This document shows, in pieces, positions 8,409 to 17,402 of a DNA stretch of 62,604 nt. The notes beneath the pieces were generated by a model. It saw nothing but the letters and a program-made list of their open reading frames with translations. It had not been told where the DNA came from and made no database searches. Position numbers and translations under genes: made by a program. This DNA is from an uncultured Bacteroidota bacterium (GTDB lineage: Bacteria > Bacteroidota > Bacteroidia > Bacteroidales > GCA-2748055), in contig CAKZNC010000019.1 of NCBI GenBank assembly GCA_937129385.1, positions 1-62,604 of the forward strand, given 5' to 3'. Positions within the stretch are counted from its first letter, which is position 1; each line of letters begins with the position of its first letter.

Positions 8409-9698
8409 ATGTATAAAGAGTTACTGGACAAAAAGAAAACCATGGCCGTTATCGGTCTTGGCTATGTAGGGTTACCGATCGCACTGGAATTTGCAAAGAA
8501 GATCAGGGTAATCGGATTTGACATCAGGGACGACCGGATAGAATTGATGAAAAACAGGATCGATCCGAGTGATGAACTGCAACCGGAGGCGTTCGACGGG
8601 GTGGATATTGAGTTTACATCAAATCCGGAAGACCTTGAAGAGGCAGCTTTTTATGTGGTGGCAGTGCCTACCCCTATCGATGAACACAAGAAACCTGATC
8701 TCAACCCGTTGCTGAGCGCAACACGTACTGTTGGCAAAGCACTGAAAAAAGGAGATTATGTTGTCTACGAATCCACGGTCTACCCCGGATGTACCGAGGA
8801 GGAATGTATACCTCTGCTTACACAAGAGTCCGGACTTGAATACCTTACAGATTACAAGGTGGGGTTCTCACCTGAACGTATCAATCCCGGTGACAAAAAA
8901 CATACACTTACCAGGATTACGAAGGTATCCTCTGGTTGTGATGCAGAATCTGCGGAAGAGATCGCAAAAACATACGAGATGGTGATCGAAGCCGGGGTTT
9001 ACCGCGCCAGCTCAATAAAGGTAGCTGAAGCTGCCAAGATCATCGAAAATACACAGCGGGATATCAATATCGCCTTTATGAATGAGCTGTCCATGATCTT
9101 CAATAAAATGAATATCAACACCTTCGAAGTATTGGAAGCTGCAGGAACAAAATGGAATTTCCTGCCCTTTTTTCCCGGGCTGGTGGGCGGACATTGCATC
9201 GGTGTCGATCCATATTACCTCACGTATAAATCAGCCATGTACGGCCACCATGCACAAATCATAAATGCTGGCCGGGGTATTAATGACGGCATGGCTGCGT
9301 GGGTGGCCAAGCAGGTGACCATCAGGCTGTCGAATCAATTTACCAATCTGAAGGATTGCAGAGTACTTGTCATGGGTACCACCTTCAAGGAGAATGTAAG
9401 TGACATAAGGAACTCAAAGGTGGCTGACGTTGTTTATGAACTGAAAGCCTTTGGCATGGTGGTAGAAGTGGTGGATCCTTATGCCAGCAGTAAGGAGGTG
9501 CTCGCAGAATACGGTTACAGCCTTGAAAAGGAGACCTCGGGAAAATACCATGCCATTGTCGTGGCAGTTGGACATAAAGAATACAGCCAGCTTGAAGAAG
9601 CTGACCTGAAAAATCTTACCGTCAAAAATGGTTTCCTGATCGATCTGAAAGGTATATTCAGGAACAGGATTACTGAACTGAATTATTGGAGCTTATAA
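8409..9698 (+). CDS. UDP-N-acetylhexosamine 6-dehydrogenase, WbpA/TviB/WbpO type
   Basis: A 429-aa UDP-sugar dehydrogenase that oxidises C6 to a carboxylate in two NAD-dependent steps. The NAD-binding VIGLGYVGLP is at 14-23. Catalytic Cys263 lies in LVGGHCIGVDPYYL. The C-terminal UDP-binding segment begins TTFKENVSDIRNSK. Length and sequence fit the TviB/WbpO group, so the substrate could be UDP-GlcNAc or UDP-GalNAc. UDP-GlcNAc fits best with the WlbA/B/C-like neighbours, as this would be the first step of UDP-GlcNAc(3NAc)A synthesis. Confidence 0.9.
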   Translation: MYKELLDKKKTMAVIGLGYVGLPIALEFAKKIRVIGFDIRDDRIELMKNRIDPSDELQPEAFDGVDIEFTSNPEDLEEAAFYVVAVPTPIDEHKKPDLNPLLSATRTVGKALKKGDYVVYESTVYPGCTEEECIPLLTQESGLEYLTDYKVGFSPERINPGDKKHTLTRITKVSSGCDAESAEEIAKTYEMVIEAGVYRASSIKVAEAAKIIENTQRDINIAFMNELSMIFNKMNINTFEVLEAAGTKWNFLPFFPGLVGGHCIGVDPYYLTYKSAMYGHHAQIINAGRGINDGMAAWVAKQVTIRLSNQFTNLKDCRVLVMGTTFKENVSDIRNSKVADVVYELKAFGMVVEVVDPYASSKEVLAEYGYSLEKETSGKYHAIVVAVGHKEYSQLEEADLKNLTVKNGFLIDLKGIFRNRITELNYWSL

Positions 9699-9708
9699 AA
9701 TTGATCTT

Positions 9709-10740
9709 ATGCGCACAGTATTGGTTACAGGAGGTACAGGTTACATCGGGTCTCATACCGTGGTTGAGCTGCAGCAAGCTGGTTACAGGGTAGTGATCGT
9801 CGATGACCTGTCTAATTCATATGCGGATGTTGTTGACAACATTGAGAAGATCAGCGGACAAAGACCCGGGTTTGTGAAGGCCGATCTTAAGAACCGTGCA
9901 GCAACCATGGACCTCTTCAGCTCAGCTCCGGAGATCGAGGCTGTGATCCATTTTGCCGCTTCGAAAGCAGTGGGTGAAAGTGTGGAAAAACCGGTCGCCT
10001 ATTATCGCAACAATATCGATTCACTCCTGAACCTGCTGGAAGCAATGCAAAAGTACGGGGTAAATCACATCGTCTTTTCCTCATCCTGCACTGTATACGG
10101 AGAGCCCGATCAATTGCCGGTGGACGAAAATGCACCGATCAAAAAAGCAAATTCCCCCTATGGCAATACCAAACAGATCTGCGAAGAGATCCTCCGTGAT
10201 GCACGGGTTCCGGATCCGGACCTCAACGTTGTTTCTCTGCGCTATTTCAATCCTATAGGCGCCCACCCCTCTGCACTGATCGGTGAATTGCCCATTGGCG
10301 TTCCTAATAATCTTGTCCCGTTTATCACACAAACTGCGATCGGGATCCGGAAAGAGCTGAAAGTATTCGGCGATGATTACAATACACCCGATGGCTCCGC
10401 AATACGAGACTATATCAATGTGGTCGATCTTGCAAAGGCGCATGTTGTGGCAATTGAACGACTGATTTCGGAGAAAAACAAGGCAGGGTTCGAGATCTTT
10501 AACCTGGGAACCGGCAGGGGAAATTCTGTTTTCGAGGTGATCAAAGCTTTTGAGAAGGTATCCGGTAAAAAACTGAATTACAGTGTAACCGGAAGAAGGG
10601 ATGGGGACGTAGAGCAGGTATTTGCCAACACCGACCTGGCCAACCGGGAACTGGGATGGAAGGCAGAAAAGAGCCTGGAAGAGACCTTGTCGTCGGCCTG
10701 GAAATGGGAGCAACATGTAAGAACGAATCAAAAAAACTGA
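9709..10740 (+). CDS. galE: UDP-glucose 4-epimerase
   Basis: Interconverts UDP-glucose and UDP-galactose, and possibly the N-acetyl forms. The 343-aa protein is an extended short-chain dehydrogenase: NAD motif TGGTGYIGSH at 7-16, catalytic Ser in FSSSCTVYGEP, and Tyr151-x3-Lys155 in SPYGNTKQ. The NPIGAHPS segment is typical of GalE. It begins 10 bases after the UDP-sugar dehydrogenase and ends 5 bases before rfbB, so it belongs to the same unit. Confidence 0.94.
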   Translation: MRTVLVTGGTGYIGSHTVVELQQAGYRVVIVDDLSNSYADVVDNIEKISGQRPGFVKADLKNRAATMDLFSSAPEIEAVIHFAASKAVGESVEKPVAYYRNNIDSLLNLLEAMQKYGVNHIVFSSSCTVYGEPDQLPVDENAPIKKANSPYGNTKQICEEILRDARVPDPDLNVVSLRYFNPIGAHPSALIGELPIGVPNNLVPFITQTAIGIRKELKVFGDDYNTPDGSAIRDYINVVDLAKAHVVAIERLISEKNKAGFEIFNLGTGRGNSVFEVIKAFEKVSGKKLNYSVTGRRDGDVEQVFANTDLANRELGWKAEKSLEETLSSAWKWEQHVRTNQKN

Positions 10741-10745
10741 ACATC

Positions 10746-11792
10746 ATGAAGACAATACTGATCACCGGAGGAGCTGGTTTTATCGGATCCCATGTAGTGA
10801 GACGGTTCGTGGAAAAGTACCCACGGCTTCAGATCATTAACCTGGATGCACTCACGTATGCAGGTAACCTGGAAAATCTTGAAAGCATCCATGATGCTGA
10901 TAACTACAGTTTTGTAAAAGGCGATATCACCGACCCGGAGTTTATTGATGAACTTTTCATAGATCATCCGTTCGATGCAGTGATTCACCTTGCAGCTGAA
11001 TCGCACGTCGACCGGTCGATCAAAGATCCACTCGCATTTGTCCGGACAAATGTCATCGGGACAATGAACCTGCTCAACAGCTGCAGGGATCATTGGGCCT
11101 CTTACGAAGGAAAATTATTCTATCACATCTCAACCGATGAGGTATATGGCAGCCTGGGAGAAGAGGGCCTGTTCACCGAATCGACTTCATATGATCCGAA
11201 AAGTCCCTATTCCGCCTCTAAAGCTGCCTCTGATCACCTGGTCAGGGCCTATCATAACACTTACGGACTCCCCGTCGTCATCTCCAACTGTTCAAATAAT
11301 TATGGTCCCAACCAGTTCCCGGAAAAGTTGATACCACTGGCCATAAACAACATCAGGAACAACAAAACAATCCCCGTCTACGGGAAAGGTGAGAATATCA
11401 GGGACTGGTTATTTGTGGAGGACCATGCCGTGGCAATCGATACGATCTTTCACCATGGACAAACAGGGAAAACCTATAATGTCGGAGGGAAAAACGAATG
11501 GAAGAATATTGACCTGATCAAGCTGCTTTGCAGGGTAATGGATAAAAAACTTAACAGGGAACCCGGTACTTCAGAAAAACTGATCACCTTTGTGAAAGAC
11601 CGTGCAGGACATGACCTGAGATATGCCATCGACAGCAGCAAGATTGAGAAAGATCTGGGCTGGGAACCCTCGGTAAACTTCGAACAGGGGCTGGAAAAAA
11701 CCGTCGATTGGTACCTCGAGAACAGCAAATGGCTGAATAATGTCACCTCAGGAGCCTACTCCTCATATTACGATAAAATGTACGGGAACTGA
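10746..11792 (+). CDS. rfbB: dTDP-glucose 4,6-dehydratase
   Basis: Converts dTDP-glucose to dTDP-4-keto-6-deoxyglucose, the precursor of rhamnose and other deoxysugars. I choose the ATG at 10746 (348 aa), because MKTILITGGAGFIGSHVV is the normal N-terminus and a longer frame would overlap galE. Active-site residues are visible: Thr130-Asp131-Glu132 in HISTDEVYG and Tyr155-x3-Lys159 in SPYSASKAASDHL. The partner genes rfbA, rfbC and rfbD are not in this window. It is last in the cluster and convergent with glmS. Confidence 0.95.
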   Translation: MKTILITGGAGFIGSHVVRRFVEKYPRLQIINLDALTYAGNLENLESIHDADNYSFVKGDITDPEFIDELFIDHPFDAVIHLAAESHVDRSIKDPLAFVRTNVIGTMNLLNSCRDHWASYEGKLFYHISTDEVYGSLGEEGLFTESTSYDPKSPYSASKAASDHLVRAYHNTYGLPVVISNCSNNYGPNQFPEKLIPLAINNIRNNKTIPVYGKGENIRDWLFVEDHAVAIDTIFHHGQTGKTYNVGGKNEWKNIDLIKLLCRVMDKKLNREPGTSEKLITFVKDRAGHDLRYAIDSSKIEKDLGWEPSVNFEQGLEKTVDWYLENSKWLNNVTSGAYSSYYDKMYGN

Positions 11793-11797
11793 CGACT

Positions 11798-11818
11798 GCC
11801 TTTCGACAAGCTCAAGGC
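11798..11818. repeat. Short REP-like imperfect palindrome
   Basis: A core of TTTCGACAAGCTCAAGG is bounded by inverted GCCTT/AAGGC arms. Motifs containing TTCGACAAGCTCA recur as dispersed intergenic palindromes in many bacterial genomes, as I recall. Only one copy is seen here, between the convergent rfbB and glmS. Confidence 0.4.
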
Positions 11819-11839
11819 ACAAAAGACTTTACAATTACT

Positions 11840-11888
11840 GACTGCCGACTGCCGACTGCCGACTGCCGACTGGCAACTGGCAACAGCC
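11840..11888. repeat. Heptanucleotide tandem repeat, unit GACTGCC
   Basis: Four exact GACTGCC units (11840-11867) are followed by three degenerate units (GACTGGC, AACTGGC, AACAGCC). The array reaches the last base of the glmS stop codon. A further single GACTGCC sits at 11794-11800. Confidence 0.9.
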
Positions 11889-13726
11889 TACTCAACAGTG
11901 ACACTCTTCGCCAGGTTCCTGGGCTGGTCAACATTGCATTCCCTCATCACTGCAATATGATAGGCAATCAGCTGAAGCGGCACAGATGAAAGAAGTGAAA
12001 CCAATACCGGGTCCGTAGCAGGGATCTCGATGACATGATCGGCCATCTTTTCTATGGTATCATCACCTTCTGTTACAACTGCAATGACGATCCCATTCCT
12101 TGCTTTGACCTCTTGCACATTGCTCACAATTTTTTCATAGGAGCTGTCTTTTGTGGCAATCACCACCACAGGCATATTTTCATCAATCAGGGCAATGGGA
12201 CCATGCTTCATTTCAGCCGCAGGGTAACCTTCAGCATGAATATACGAGATCTCCTTTAACTTTAATGCTCCTTCCAGTGCCACCGGATAGGACACTCCCC
12301 TGCCAAGATAAAGTGCATTATTGACATTTTTATAGATACTTGCGATCTCCTTCAATTTGTCATTTTGTTGAAGGATCTTGTCGATTTTTTCAGGGATATC
12401 CTCAAGCTCATTGAGGAGTCCGGCAAAACGTTCATTCCCCACCAGGCCTCTCGACCGTGCGATAATCATCGCCATCATGGTAAGCACTGTAACCTGCGCC
12501 GTGAATGCCTTGGTGGATGCAACGCCAATCTCCGGACCAGCATGGGTATAAACTCCGGCATGGGTCTCCCGTGAGATGCTTGAACCTACAACATTACAAA
12601 TACCCAGCACGGTCGCGCCTTTTTCCTTTGCAAGTTGTATGGCTGCAAGTGTATCCGCTGTTTCTCCACTCTGTGAAATGGCAATGACGATATCTTCCTC
12701 GGAAATCAACGGATTCCGGTATCTGAATTCAGATGCATAATCTACCTCAACCTGCACCCTGGCCAGATCCTCGAAAAGATATTCTCCAACCAGACCTGCA
12801 TGCCAGGAGGTACCACAAGCAAGTATGATAATGCGTTTGGCATGTATGAGCTTATCATGAACATTGTAGAGCCCCCCCAACTTGATCTCATTCTTTTCAA
12901 GGTTAAGTCTGCCCCTGAAGGTATCCCTGATTGACCTCGGCTGTTCAAAGATCTCTTTCAACATGAAGTGGTCATACCCGTTTTTCTCTATTTCAGAAAT
13001 GCCCAGATCCAGTGTCTGGATCCTGGGTTTCAGCGCATCATTCCTTTTCGTTGATTTCAGAATTAACTCATCACGTTTGATAACAGCCACATCATCATTG
13101 TCCAGGTAGATCACCCTGTCTGTATATTCAATAATCGGAGTTGCATCCGATGCAAGAAAATATTCGTTTTCACCCAGTCCGATCACGAGCGGACTACTTT
13201 TACGTGCTGCAATGATTTTATCATTCTCCTGATTGCAAAGAATGACAAGGCCATAGGCTCCCACAACTTTTGAAAGTGCCAGGTGTACAGCATCCTCAGC
13301 TGAAACTTTTTGAGACCGGTATATATATTCGATAAGATTGGCAAGAACCTCGGTATCTGTTTCACTTTTGAATTTATAACCCTGCTCTATAAGGCTGGTA
13401 CGGAGTACCGTATAATTTTCAATGATACCATTGTGAATGATGGTGAAATCACCATTGTTGGAAACATGCGGATGGGCATTCAAATCGCTGGGCTCACCAT
13501 GTGTTGCCCATCTTGTATGTCCGATTCCCATTGTACCGGAAAGATCCATACCCATCATATGCTCTTCGAGCTCTGTAACCTTTCCCTGCTTCTTGTAAAC
13601 ATTCACTGAACCATTCTGAAGAGCGATGCCTGCAGAGTCATACCCTCTGTATTCCAGTCGTTTTAGCCCTTTAATGAGTATTGGATATGCATTCCTGCTC
13701 CCGATATAACCAACAATTCCACACAT
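11888..13726 (-). CDS. glmS: Glutamine--fructose-6-phosphate aminotransferase (isomerizing)
   Basis: Makes glucosamine-6-phosphate from fructose-6-phosphate and glutamine, the first step to UDP-GlcNAc. The 612-aa protein is full length. Cys2 (MCGIVGYIG) is the Ntn glutaminase nucleophile, and RLEYRGYDSAG follows. Two SIS domains bind the sugar (CGTSWHAG and SQSGETADTL in the first, GRGVSYPVALEGALKLKE in the second). The C-terminus ends NLAKSVTVE as in the family. It starts 2 bases after the DUF4270 gene ends, so it is translated from that operon. No glmS ribozyme is expected or seen, since the upstream sequence is coding. Confidence 0.97.
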   Translation of the reverse strand: MCGIVGYIGSRNAYPILIKGLKRLEYRGYDSAGIALQNGSVNVYKKQGKVTELEEHMMGMDLSGTMGIGHTRWATHGEPSDLNAHPHVSNNGDFTIIHNGIIENYTVLRTSLIEQGYKFKSETDTEVLANLIEYIYRSQKVSAEDAVHLALSKVVGAYGLVILCNQENDKIIAARKSSPLVIGLGENEYFLASDATPIIEYTDRVIYLDNDDVAVIKRDELILKSTKRNDALKPRIQTLDLGISEIEKNGYDHFMLKEIFEQPRSIRDTFRGRLNLEKNEIKLGGLYNVHDKLIHAKRIIILACGTSWHAGLVGEYLFEDLARVQVEVDYASEFRYRNPLISEEDIVIAISQSGETADTLAAIQLAKEKGATVLGICNVVGSSISRETHAGVYTHAGPEIGVASTKAFTAQVTVLTMMAMIIARSRGLVGNERFAGLLNELEDIPEKIDKILQQNDKLKEIASIYKNVNNALYLGRGVSYPVALEGALKLKEISYIHAEGYPAAEMKHGPIALIDENMPVVVIATKDSSYEKIVSNVQEVKARNGIVIAVVTEGDDTIEKMADHVIEIPATDPVLVSLLSSVPLQLIAYHIAVMRECNVDQPRNLAKSVTVE

Positions 13727-13728
13727 AG

Positions 13729-15138
13729 TTAAAATTTTGTATATATGAGTTCCAGTCTAAGACCACCTTCCATGCCTGAATGGTTGCTCCAGAATTTGAT
13801 TACATTAGGCGTTGTGGCTGGCTCATTAACAAAAATATACAATGGATTGTTTTCGATTTCTCCGGATAAAACAGATTGAAGGTGCCTTCCAATATTGAAG
13901 TTATAAAAATATTTCGGGGCAAGAAATGCACTGCTTTCGTTGGATTGCTGCAGCTGTCCGTACAGCAGTCTGCTGCCACTGATCACGAAATCATACAGGG
14001 GATCAAATGTACCTTCCAGTAGTTCAGTCTCCATCATCAGGTATTTGGGATATTCCGATTCAGTGATCCCGCTGATACTATCGGGAAGCACGTAAAAGAC
14101 CAGTCGGGCTGCATTGATGGCAACAGTACCATCGCCAATATAATCCCGGATATCAGGCAGCTGGATCTTCAGGTTTACTCCAGTCATCCCCTGTGCATAC
14201 CCGATGGCCGGATCTGTTGTCGGGTCATCGATCACATCTGCAATAGCCGTACCGGTAAAGTCGTGGTGGAAAATGTTGAATTTCTGGGCGCTGTAAGGGC
14301 TGAATCCCAGTGTGTAGGTGCTCAGGGGCAGGGTATCCAGCTGTGTCTGTGTAATCGTGCCGTTATAAACCGAATCATGGTAGTATTTGAACTTCAAACC
14401 GGCAAGGCTGTTGCCAAGGTCCAGTTTCGCAAATCCCCCACCGGAGCTTACAGCTTCAGTTGTGATGTACAGTCCGGGGAAATTATCCTGGAGATCTGCA
14501 TTGTAATAAAAGATCGAGTCTGCCGGATTCGATGCAGCATAGATTCTATCAAGAAGTTCCGGGTTGTCCAGTTCAAACTCGTAGACAGAATTGGATTTCG
14601 GAACAAAGGTTTCGTCCAACAGTGGGGTCGGATTGTACTTCCCGGCTATGTCGTAGTCAGATGTGTAGTTTGTGTCTGCCACCAGGTCGTCATACAACTC
14701 GTATATGGTTACATGCAGCTGTTGGGCTGTGTCACCATAAACGTCATCAACGTAAAATGCAAAAGAGAGGGAATCAATATAGGGATCCTCCCCAAATGAT
14801 CCCACCCGCAGGAGTCCGAACTCGGTTACGATCTCCGCCTTGGAGAAGCCTGTGATCGTATCGACCATGCTTCCCAGCAAATGCAGCCTTGTCTCGTTGT
14901 TATTGATCGACGGGATTATCGAGGTGACGCGTGGACGCGATGTCACCAGCATCGTCTCCATGTCGGTAATGGTATCCGCATACACCTGCATCGTATCTGA
15001 AGGTGGAAATATATCCACACCCAGCTTGTTGTTTTCGGGGTCACATGAAAACATCAGCAAACTGAAGATGACGATGGCTGAAAATATCGGGACTTTTCGT
15101 GTCTTCCCGGTTGGGACGGCCACTATAGAATGGTTCAT
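13729..15138 (-). CDS. DUF4270 family lipoprotein
   Basis: A 469-aa protein whose lipobox ends at Cys32 (SLLMFSC) after a hydrophobic segment at about 19-31, so it is a predicted lipoprotein. The mature part starts DPENNKLGVDIFPPSDTM, the typical opening of DUF4270, a Bacteroidota-specific family of secreted beta-rich proteins of unknown function. It lies between a glycogen-synthase-like gene and glmS with gaps of 13 and 2 bases. In my recollection this gene order recurs in Bacteroidota next to panC. No catalytic motif is visible. Confidence 0.85.
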   Translation of the reverse strand: MNHSIVAVPTGKTRKVPIFSAIVIFSLLMFSCDPENNKLGVDIFPPSDTMQVYADTITDMETMLVTSRPRVTSIIPSINNNETRLHLLGSMVDTITGFSKAEIVTEFGLLRVGSFGEDPYIDSLSFAFYVDDVYGDTAQQLHVTIYELYDDLVADTNYTSDYDIAGKYNPTPLLDETFVPKSNSVYEFELDNPELLDRIYAASNPADSIFYYNADLQDNFPGLYITTEAVSSGGGFAKLDLGNSLAGLKFKYYHDSVYNGTITQTQLDTLPLSTYTLGFSPYSAQKFNIFHHDFTGTAIADVIDDPTTDPAIGYAQGMTGVNLKIQLPDIRDYIGDGTVAINAARLVFYVLPDSISGITESEYPKYLMMETELLEGTFDPLYDFVISGSRLLYGQLQQSNESSAFLAPKYFYNFNIGRHLQSVLSGEIENNPLYIFVNEPATTPNVIKFWSNHSGMEGGLRLELIYTKF

Positions 15139-15151
15139 ATATGTAGACAGA

Positions 15152-15961
15152 TTAAGAATTCAGAATATTCTCATAGAAAACGGAATATTCTTCAATATAT
15201 TTTTCAGGAGACTGATAATCGAGGTCCGGTTTCCCCGATTCCTTGATCACCTTCTGAATTCCACCCGGCAATTTCTCACTTGCCTGGATAGATGCATCGG
15301 AATACTGAAGCGCCAGCCTGGTGAGATTTTCATAGGTTGGCTCCTTCACCGCGGCCAGGTCCTCCTCGCTCACTCCATGCAACACGGCCTTGTCGATCAG
15401 CCTGCTGTTCATGGGACTGTCAAAACCATTGTCGTAAATTGAAAAAACAACTTTTGACTCGGCAAACAAAGGATCTTCACTGTAGGCCTTTTTCAGATAA
15501 ACCGGTACCATGGAGGTAAACCAGCCATGACAATGCACAATGTCGGGTGACCAGCGAAGCTTCCGCACTGTCTCCAGTACACCCCTGGCAAAAAAGATCA
15601 TGCGCTCGTCATTGTCTTCGAAAAACTTTCCTTTCTCGTCCTGCATCGTTGATTTACGCTGGAAATAATCCTCGTTATCGATGAAATACACCTGCATCCG
15701 GGCCGACTGAATTGAGGCCACCTTGATGATCAGCGGATGGTCTGTGTCGTCGATGATCAGGTTCATCCCCGATAATCGAATAACCTCATGTAGCTGGTTC
15801 CTTCGCTCATTGATATTTCCATACCTGGGCATGAATGTCCGGATCTCTTTTCCGGTCTCCTGGATACCCTGTGGCAGATACCTCCCAATGTGCGACATCT
15901 CACTCTCGGGCAAATAGGGGGTAATCTCCTGTGAAACGAATAAAACTTTTACACTTTCCAT
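15152..15961 (-). CDS. Glycogen/starch synthase N-terminal domain protein (GT5-like, no C-terminal domain)
   Basis: Over its whole 269 aa this resembles only the N-terminal half of GT5 glycogen synthases. It starts VKVLFVSQEITPYLP, contains a YLPQGIQETGKEIRTFMPRYG segment and has the DIVHCHGWFTSMVPVYLKK loop typical of GlgA. The C-terminal GT-B domain, which binds ADP-glucose and carries the conserved Lys and Glu, is absent. The usual N-terminal Lys-x-Gly-Gly loop is replaced by ESEMSHIGRY. It is therefore unlikely to be a normal synthase. Short forms like this are familiar in Bacteroidota beside panC. Its promoter faces away from panC. Confidence 0.8.
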   Translation of the reverse strand: MESVKVLFVSQEITPYLPESEMSHIGRYLPQGIQETGKEIRTFMPRYGNINERRNQLHEVIRLSGMNLIIDDTDHPLIIKVASIQSARMQVYFIDNEDYFQRKSTMQDEKGKFFEDNDERMIFFARGVLETVRKLRWSPDIVHCHGWFTSMVPVYLKKAYSEDPLFAESKVVFSIYDNGFDSPMNSRLIDKAVLHGVSEEDLAAVKEPTYENLTRLALQYSDASIQASEKLPGGIQKVIKESGKPDLDYQSPEKYIEEYSVFYENILNS

Positions 15962-15990
15962 TATATATACAGGACTTGTTACAGATCATG

Positions 15991-16020
15991 CAAAGGTACT
16001 AAAAAATATTGACACCCCAA
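15991..16020 (-). promoter_or_regulatory. Full Bacteroidota promoter for the GT5-like/DUF4270/glmS operon
   Basis: The minus strand has TTG at 16020-16018, a 19-base spacer, then TACCTTTG at 15998-15991. This is the spacing and sequence of the primary sigma consensus in Bacteroides. The ATG at 15961 lies 30 bases downstream. Confidence 0.75.
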
Positions 16021-16098
16021 GGTATTCCCTGCCGTTCAATACTTTCCGAATCGACCCTTGCCCAAAGGATCCGGTGGTAAATTTCCCGGTAGAATCCA

Positions 16099-16106
16099 TA
16101 TATTTG
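16099..16106 (+). promoter_or_regulatory. -7 promoter element for panC
   Basis: TATATTTG matches TAnnTTTG exactly, 16 bases before the panC ATG. No good -33 is seen at the normal spacing. The predicted leader is about 10 bases. Confidence 0.6.
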
Positions 16107-16122
16107 TGCTCCCGTAAAAATC

Positions 16123-16965
16123 ATGAAGGTTGTAAATCAAATCAGTGAACTGAGGGGAGAGATTTCCCGGGCACGTCAAGCGGGCCGATCAGTGGGCCTG
16201 GTTCCCACCATGGGTGCACTCCACAACGGACACCTGTCGCTGATAGAGGAGGCAGCCCATCGCAATGACTTCATCGTGGTATCCATTTTTGTCAACCCAA
16301 CACAGTTCAATGACCCATCCGACCTGGAACGCTATCCCAGGGACCTCGACGCCGACCTCCAGATCCTCGGGCAGCAAACTGCAGACATAGTATTTGCTCC
16401 AGATGTGAAGGAGATGTACCCCGAAAAAGACAAACGAAATTTTGATCTTTCACCCCTGGACAAAGTGATGGAGGGAAAATTCAGGCCGGGTCACTTCAAA
16501 GGTGTTGCCCAGATCGTGACAAAACTATTCGATGCGGTGACACCCGACCGTGCCTACTTCGGACAAAAAGATTTTCAGCAGCTGGCCATCATCCGCAAAA
16601 TTGCAGGGCAATCGGAGCAGGAGATCGAGATCATCGGCTGCCCGATCATCAGGGAGCCGGACGGACTTGCAATGAGCTCCAGGAATGTACTGCTTACACC
16701 CGATCAACGGAAAGCAGCACCTCTGATATATCAAACACTTGTCGAAGCAAAAAAAAGACAGTCTTCCTATTCACCGGTAGAAATTACAGAATGGGTGACA
16801 GGCACCATCAATGCCCACCCGCTTATGCAGGTGGAGTACTTTGAAATAGTTGACGAACAGGAACTTATGCCCGTTACAGAATGGGGGCTTCACGTGAACA
16901 AAGTAGGATGTATCGCTGTTCACTTAGGGAGGGTAAGGTTGATCGATAACGTATATTTTGATTAA
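16123..16965 (+). CDS. panC: Pantoate--beta-alanine ligase
   Basis: Condenses pantoate and beta-alanine with ATP to give pantothenate, the coenzyme A precursor. The 280-aa protein has the nucleotidyltransferase HIGH-type motif PTMGALHNGHLSLIEEA, the VSIFVNPTQFN pantoate-binding segment, FGQKDFQQL, and the KMSKS-like AMSSRNVLLTPDQR. It is followed after 78 bases by panD, which supplies the beta-alanine. Confidence 0.96.
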   Translation: MKVVNQISELRGEISRARQAGRSVGLVPTMGALHNGHLSLIEEAAHRNDFIVVSIFVNPTQFNDPSDLERYPRDLDADLQILGQQTADIVFAPDVKEMYPEKDKRNFDLSPLDKVMEGKFRPGHFKGVAQIVTKLFDAVTPDRAYFGQKDFQQLAIIRKIAGQSEQEIEIIGCPIIREPDGLAMSSRNVLLTPDQRKAAPLIYQTLVEAKKRQSSYSPVEITEWVTGTINAHPLMQVEYFEIVDEQELMPVTEWGLHVNKVGCIAVHLGRVRLIDNVYFD

Positions 16966-17043
16966 CTTTGCAGGACAATTCACCCGGAGAAAGCCAGGGA
17001 GATTGAATGAATTGAATGATCATTTTTTAAACAACATATATCT

Positions 17044-17394
17044 GTGAATATCGAGGTTGTCAAATCAAAATTACACAGGGTAACCATTACACAGGCAGAC
17101 CTGAACTATGTGGGAAGCCTCACGATCGATGAGGACCTGATGGATGCTGCAAACCTGATCGAGAATGAGAAGGTACAGGTGGTGAACATCAACAATGGTG
17201 AACGCCTGGAAACCTATGTCATAAAAGGAGAAAGAGGAAGTGGCGTGATCTGCATGAACGGAGCTGCAGCAAGAAAGGTCCAGGTGGGGGATATCATCAT
17301 CATTATCTCCTATGCGTCCATGGAATTTGAAGAGGCGAAGAGTTTTGAACCCTGGATCATATTCCCTGATACTGCCACCAACAAACTTACCTGA
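17044..17394 (+). CDS. panD: Aspartate 1-decarboxylase precursor
   Basis: Makes beta-alanine from aspartate using a pyruvoyl group formed by self-cleavage. The 116-aa protein has the normal length. The cleavage site is Gly24-Ser25 in [11 protein letters not shown], followed by the expected [10 protein letters not shown] and [13 protein letters not shown]. Translation starts at a GTG (17044), since the N-terminal family sequence begins there and no ATG is available upstream. It follows panC on the same strand and lies 8 bases before the YbhN-like gene. Confidence 0.95.
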   Translation: MNIEVVKSKLHRVTITQADLNYVGSLTIDEDLMDAANLIENEKVQVVNINNGERLETYVIKGERGSGVICMNGAAARKVQVGDIIIIISYASMEFEEAKSFEPWIIFPDTATNKLT

Positions 17395-17402
17395 ACCCCG
17401 TT

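Noticed and set aside
11888-13760. Possible glmS ribozyme upstream of glmS
   Set aside because: The glmS start lies 2 bases after the DUF4270 coding region, leaving no room for a leader ribozyme, and none of its conserved core was seen.
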